A stretch of DNA of 64,000 bases from Phascolomyces articulosus (lineage: Eukaryota; Mucoromycota; Mucoromycetes; Mucorales; Lichtheimiaceae), in the NCBI GenBank assembly GCA_025677815.1, contig JAIXMP010000023.1, positions 124,001 through 188,000 on the forward strand. The letters are read 5' to 3'. Position 1 is the first letter of the stretch. Every line of letters starts with the position of its first letter. The notes below the pieces were generated by a model, which ran no database searches, was not told where the DNA came from, and was given only the letters and a program-made list of their open reading frames with translations. Shown here one piece after another: positions 58,935-64,000 of this stretch. The position numbers and the translations under genes are program-made.

Positions 58935-60386
58935 ATGCAAGTCGCACCTACTATAGTACATCGTCATCATTCCGTTGATACACCAATGACACCTCCTTCT
59001 TCTCAAGAAAAACCTATTGATGATTCATCTCCTTGTTCTATAGACGTATCTCAAGTAAGTTTTGTTTTCTATCAATCTCAATGTTGTATGTCTTGGAATG
59101 TTCCAAAGCAACAAAGCAACATACCACTTTATATATACACAATTTCTCAAGGTAATATTGATCGAAATTAATACCTTTTTTTTTTTTTTTACTTGGTATA
59201 GCATTTGATTTCATTAAAAACGAGACTCGATTTTGCATGTTTCAAATTACATCATGGATGGGAAAATAGTACATTGATTGATGTGGAATCGATGTGGAAG
59301 AAAAAACAACGACAAATGTATAGTGAAATACCAACACCACGTGTCACGCAACAAGATATTCTCGATAAACGATCTCAAGTTCCTTCAGCACGTACCAATA
59401 AAGCCAAACGCGCGAGATTGACGCGTACTATGTCTGCTCCTTCCCCTCCACCTGCGCATCATACTTATAAAAAACGAAAAAGTCATCATCATCAACAACA
59501 ACCGTTACTTTTATCATTACCTCATCACCATCCATCCTCTTCATCATCACAACCGCAACCACACCATTATCAACCATCATCATCACCTCAATTCCATCCA
59601 TTATCCTCACCTTCTCCACCTCAACAACATCATGGATTGGCATCCCCTCCATCTTTTTCTTCACGACCTATTGAAATTCGACCTCGCTTAATACAACCTC
59701 AAATCCCTCGTGATCCTTATCGATTCTATCATCATCCTCATGATAAAGAACATCTTTCTCAAGAAGATTCAACAGTAGAAAAAGAGGATGATGAATTAGA
59801 AGAAGATGAAGAAGAGGAAGGAACGATGTTATTACAAAAGAGACAAAGTATGGATATCGAGGTAGAAGAAGATGATGATGCAGAATCATTACAAGGCATG
59901 GACATGGGAAATACTCGAACGAAACAACAAAGGGGAATGGAACAACCTAAAAGTTCATTGGACTTTTTATCTTATGCCATTGCAATGAAGGAAGGAGAAG
60001 ATCATCACCATGGGGAATCAGGTACCAGTGCATCGGCATCCCAACCCCTCCCTGATGTAAGTCCGATGGAACCGAATGTCATGGACAATGAACAACAAGA
60101 ACAACAACAAAGACAAGAAGGGAGTAGTCAAGAACGGACCACGTTACTTCGAAGACCCGATTGGGATTGTCGTACGCAAAAGAAGCCTGCATCTGCATTT
60201 CATAGTGTTACCAATGATGATCGATTTTCTGGTGGTGAAACAGATAGTGATGAACCCAGTCCTCCAAGCTCACCTGTGGCTGCAGCTGCTCATGCTATCA
60301 TGATGTTTGTTCATGATCATTATTCAAGAAATAACAAAAGCCCGGTGTATCATAATAACAAGAATAACAAGAATAATAATAACTAA
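58935..60386 (+). CDS. Whi5/Nrm1-like G1/S transcriptional repressor
   Basis: Two exons, 58935-59054 and 59202-60386, phase 0 junction, 434 residues. Residues about 41-72 (ISLKTRLDFACFKLHHGWEN then STLIDVESMW) match the short GTB-type motif that Whi5 and Nrm1 proteins use to bind SBF/MBF, with LKTRL, an F/Y-K pair, GW and a following acidic-hydrophobic stretch. The rest is disordered: His/Gln/Ser/Pro-rich (110-180), a Glu/Asp-rich block (190-225), and Gln-rich. Several Ser/Thr-Pro sites (TPMTPPSS, PTPRVT, SPPPAH, PSPPSSP) are candidate CDK targets, as in Whi5. A conserved-looking helix AHAIMMFVHDHY lies near the C-terminus. It should bind G1/S transcription factors in the nucleus and repress until CDK phosphorylation. 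The upstream MCB cluster fits feedback control. Whi5 versus Nrm1 cannot be decided. Confidence 0.75.
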
Positions 60387-63270
60387 AAGATCTCATATAC
60401 ACATTTATACATTTGTATCAAAGCAACTTATATAATTCACTCACTTACTTTATATACATTTCCGCCGCCCCCCCTTCCCTCCCTCTCATTTTCACACAAA
60501 GTATTATTCGTTTTGTCACTTTTCACTTACTTGCACAAATTTTCTATATATACATATTATTTCTTTTTTCTGCACTTTCTTCTTTCAATCACACACACAT
60601 ATATATATCTTGTACATATTCCACGAATAAATTACTTGATCCTCAATCTTTTTTTTGATTAAGAAAAAAGATTACCCCCAAAAAACCCGAGTTTTATATG
60701 AAAAAAAGTTTCACTTTGTTTCAGAGTCATAAAAAAATCGTGATGTTCTAAAAGCAGCACATCTTTTTAGGATAGTGATAATTATCATATTATTATCGTT
60801 CAATAATCTATGCTAGGAGCTTCTGGATCGTTTAGCACCAACGTCTAGCTCAAATTCACCATCTATAAAACAATTAGTATGAACAGATGATAACGATATA
60901 GTATTATATATTTATATTACCATTTGAAACAAATTAGAGTTTTGACGGTCAAACTGAGAGTTGCATCCTATAATTTATATAGACCAGTTCAAGGCTGGTA
61001 CATGGGTGGCATAAGGTGTATAGGACCGTTTGCCCAAAGCAATCAACCACAATAATATCACTACGGCCAAAATGAGCATTAATAATGAATGGATTTCCAT
61101 GAATCTGCATGATCACTAATGCCATGAATTTCTATGAAAAGTGTCAGTTCATGAAGATCCATAGATCTATACAGAATCATAGATATTCAGTCATATTCAT
61201 TACCTATTTATATGCAGATTCATGTAGATTCATATCCTATTTTTTAAGAAAATTTGTATTTGCTCTATGGATGTAGTATATAGTATATCTCTACATGGAT
61301 GAAACCACTTTTATTCTATTATGATATGCACTTTGGATAATAAAATCTTCTTTTTGATGGCCATTGCCTATACAAAATAACGAGAAAAGTAATAAAGGGA
61401 CTATGGTAATTCCTCATAAACCAGCATCATGGTTACACAAAGAAGTTTAAGTAAGGATTTTTCATGGATAATCACGCAGTTTCATATACCTATGAATATT
61501 CATTCATATACACACATACTCATAGATTTATTTTATGGATATTCATCCAGTTTCATTCAGCTTTATATACTATCCATTTTCATATACTATCATGCAGACC
61601 CATTCAATTTTATACTAGAGATTCATAGCAATATCCGCATGATATTGCATCACTGCACTTTTTCATAGATACTCATAGATATCCACAGCCTTTCATAATC
61701 CACAAATTCATAACCATGCAGAATCAAGTAAATTCATATTTTTTTTTTTGCCGTGGTGAATAATGCTGTGATCTTTTCTTCTTAACAAAGAAACCAGTTA
61801 TTTTGCTTTGGAAATTATATAAAAAAAGGTGATGAATCAGTTAGCACCAGCACATCATGGTATTACTCTCTGTCTATTTTGTGCCAAGTCGAGCTCAAAA
61901 TTCGATATATATATAAGATCATGGACTTCTGCGATTATCACAGTACCATTGGGATGCAGATCATTTAATATTTGGATAACATACAACTTCTACTAGCAGT
62001 TCTCTCAGGGAAAAGGTTGTGATAGCAGTTTGGTGAAGAAACATTCTTGATAAAAAAAAAGACGCTAAAAGACACCATTCATCATCACTATTATGCGAAA
62101 AAGTTACATATTATGAAAAATTTAAATTTACGAATAACCAAAAATTCGCAGTAATTCTATTTCTTGACAAGGACATTTGAATGATCTTATAGAATCGAAA
62201 CAACATGACGAACAACTATGATTGATATACTAATCGTACGTACGAGCTTATTGAAAATTATATTTTTCAAATACATTTAATAGTTTTAGTATTTTTGGAT
62301 AGTTATTATTCTACATCAACTCGCACAGTCGATGATGAAAAGAAAAGGCAAGGACGGGTGATATACTAGAAGTAGTATACACAACTTTTGTTACCATGTT
62401 CTTTGAAAACATTTCGATGATTTTAAGTGATTGTTCTTCCACATTTCATACACACAGGCAGATATCTCGGTTTCAGTACTAATATAAATAATTCAGGCCA
62501 TTTCATATACTGTAACGTTTTATTAAAATGGGGACTACTTATTAAAAAAAACGACAGGTTATTAATAATTGGATAACTTTTTTTATTATGCAGGGGAATA
62601 AAATACATACCGCAATCCCGATTGTTTTTTTTACTATATTAATCAAGTCTAATTTATCAACATAGCTTATCCAATATGAATTTTCTTTTGATGATAAAGT
62701 GCTTCAAGTTTCAACTTGTTTTTTCCCGCGGTCTATGAAGGAGAGGGGGGTGAATTAAATATGGGATATTTTTAATGAGAAAAAATATATACGTACTACT
62801 ATATTTATACTATAAAGTTATCCAATTAAACGTACTTTGTAAATAAAAAAAACACAGACCCACACAACCGTAAGAACAGATCAGCTATAGATTAGTATGC
62901 TTAGTCGGTTCTCCAAAAAAAAAAAACTTTTGTGATGTTGAACATAACGTTTTACCTTTTTTTTCTTCTTTTCAACTTTTTATCCAACCTTTTTTTTTCT
63001 TCTATGCATACTTTTGATCCCACTTTTGATCAAAACTCTTTCGATCCTATTGCTGGTACTCTTTTGCGACGACGGCAACTTTTCATTATTTTCCCCTAAA
63101 TATCCATCTTATCCCTTCTTACAAATAAGGACACATATCTATTTATAATATACATATACACCTTCTTCCTCTTTCTCTATCTCTTTTTTGATTGTAATTC
63201 GTATAATTCATTAGTCATTAGTCTTCACTATCTATTTCAATTTTTGGCAAGCCGACCTTATTTAATATAT
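60387..63270. other. Gene-poor region before the phosphatase
   Basis: 3' flank of the Whi5-like gene (C-run near 60464-60475, AATAAA near 60626), then AT-rich DNA with the ATTCAT-rich patch at 61085-61730. Frames at 61429-61668 and 62423-62608 are unsupported. Confidence 0.5.
61085..61730. repeat. Degenerate ATTCAT/ATGAAT-rich repeat patch
   Basis: The words TTCATG, GATTCAT, ATTCAT, TCATAGAT and their complements recur every 10-25 bp over 650 bp on both strands without a fixed period. Looks like an eroded minisatellite or nested palindromes. Confidence 0.5.
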
Positions 63271-63902
63271 ATGGTGAATATAAGTGATAAGCGTTTTACT
63301 CCCATGGCAACACGAAATGGATCACCCCTTGGACGCATGTTATCCGTCATTGATTGTCCTAATTCATCATTACGGTTTCTTATTCTTGATTGTCCAACGG
63401 AATCCACTTTGGATTTTTACATTGAACATTTTGATCGACTTAACGTAACCACTATTGTCAGGTGTTGCGAACCGACCTATTCGGCCAATCGTTTAATTGA
63501 ACGAAATATTGATGTGATTGATTTACCTTTTAAAGATGGTGGCGTGGTAAGTTCTTTTTTTTGTTTTCTCTCTTTTTTTTTTTTTTTTGGTGACACCTAT
63601 CACAAACATCTTACGAAAACTCAATTGTTTGAATAATATTTTAGCCTCCACCTGGTGTTGTACGTGAATGGTTATCTTTAATTGAAAAAACCAAAAGCGA
63701 AGGACTGAATAATAGTACGACGACAAAGTCATCATCGCAACAACCTCCTACGATTGCTGTGCATTGTGTGGCAGGACTTGGACGAGCACCTGTATTAGTC
63801 GCTATTGCATTAATTGAAATGGGTATGAAACCTTTGGATTCCATTGAACATATCAGAGCAAAAAGACGTGGTGCTTTTAATAAACCTCAAATTGCCTATC
63901 TG
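63271..63902 (+). CDS. PRL-type (PTP4A) protein tyrosine phosphatase, 3' end off window
   Basis: Exons 63271-63546 and 63645-63902 (GT-AG, phase 0), followed by a donor GTAAGC. Further exons lie in or beyond the last 98 bp. The 178 residues seen include [40 protein letters not shown], the general-acid region IDLPFKDGG, and the P-loop [20 protein letters not shown] (CX5R with the PRL-specific Ala after Gly-Arg). It ends [17 protein letters not shown]. This matches animal PRL-1/2/3 throughout. The family dephosphorylates or binds CNNM Mg2+ transporters and is usually prenylated at a C-terminal CAAX, which is not visible here. A Gly/Ser/Thr/Gln-rich insert ([14 protein letters not shown]) sits before the P-loop strand. 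The start could also be ATG 63304; I chose the first in frame. Confidence 0.9.
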
Positions 63903-64000
63903 GTAAGCCCTCTTACTGCATTTATGTGATATATCTAGAGTATGGGAAAATTGGGATATGGAGAATACTCATGTACAAATGTTATTTTTAATGATATATA

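Noticed and set aside
59428..59889. Minus-strand frames rich in Met/Val/Asp and His/Leu
   Set aside because: Antisense of the His/Pro/Ser and acidic blocks of the Whi5-like gene.

Overview
This 64 kb window is AT-rich eukaryotic DNA. Its genes have short GT-AG introns (roughly 30-300 nt) and its intergenic stretches are long and gene-poor. The gene content points to a filamentous fungus: Sin3, a siderophore-type MFS transporter, a Whi5/Nrm1-like G1/S repressor, a Dia2/Pof3-like TPR-F-box-LRR protein, Tom5, and a PRL phosphatase. The Fanzor/TnpB-like relic, the HMMR-like coiled-coil protein, the non-LTR reverse transcriptase style and the F-box copies fit Mucoromycota best. That placement is inference from remembered families; no marker gene here settles the genus.

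Layout. 0-9 kb: decayed coding relics (461-1878), then two tandem copies of a small secreted cysteine-rich protein gene (3679-3948 and 6329-6589) with their flanks. 9-12.5 kb: a 49-residue Tom5-like gene in three exons, followed by a five-exon HMMR-like coiled-coil gene. 13.3-31 kb: an accessory, decayed region. It holds a large minus-strand Fanzor/TnpB-like pseudogene with all three RuvC motifs still recognisable, two broken copies of a BRCT gene, one broken and one intact F-box/LRR gene, a pogo-like MITE, and a reverse transcriptase relic lying between long inverted repeats. 31-42 kb: almost gene-empty, except for a tRNA-like fold lacking a D-arm at 32291-32346 at the edge of a GC-richer island. 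42-55 kb: compact conserved genes on the minus strand: siderophore transporter (4 exons, 600 aa), Sin3 (14 exons, 1585 aa) and a peroxisomal FMN-dependent 2-hydroxyacid oxidase (6 exons, 367 aa, ending in AKL). 55-64 kb: weak hypothetical ORFs, a CG-motif cluster, the Whi5/Nrm1-like gene behind a cluster of five ACGCG sites, and the first two exons of a PRL-type phosphatase running off the window end.

There is no operon logic. The conserved genes are independent housekeeping or regulatory units. The most unusual content is the decayed RNA-guided-nuclease-like ORF and the mobile debris around it. Exon models were built by hand from reading frame, GT-AG sites and phase. For every intact gene the summed exons give an uninterrupted frame.
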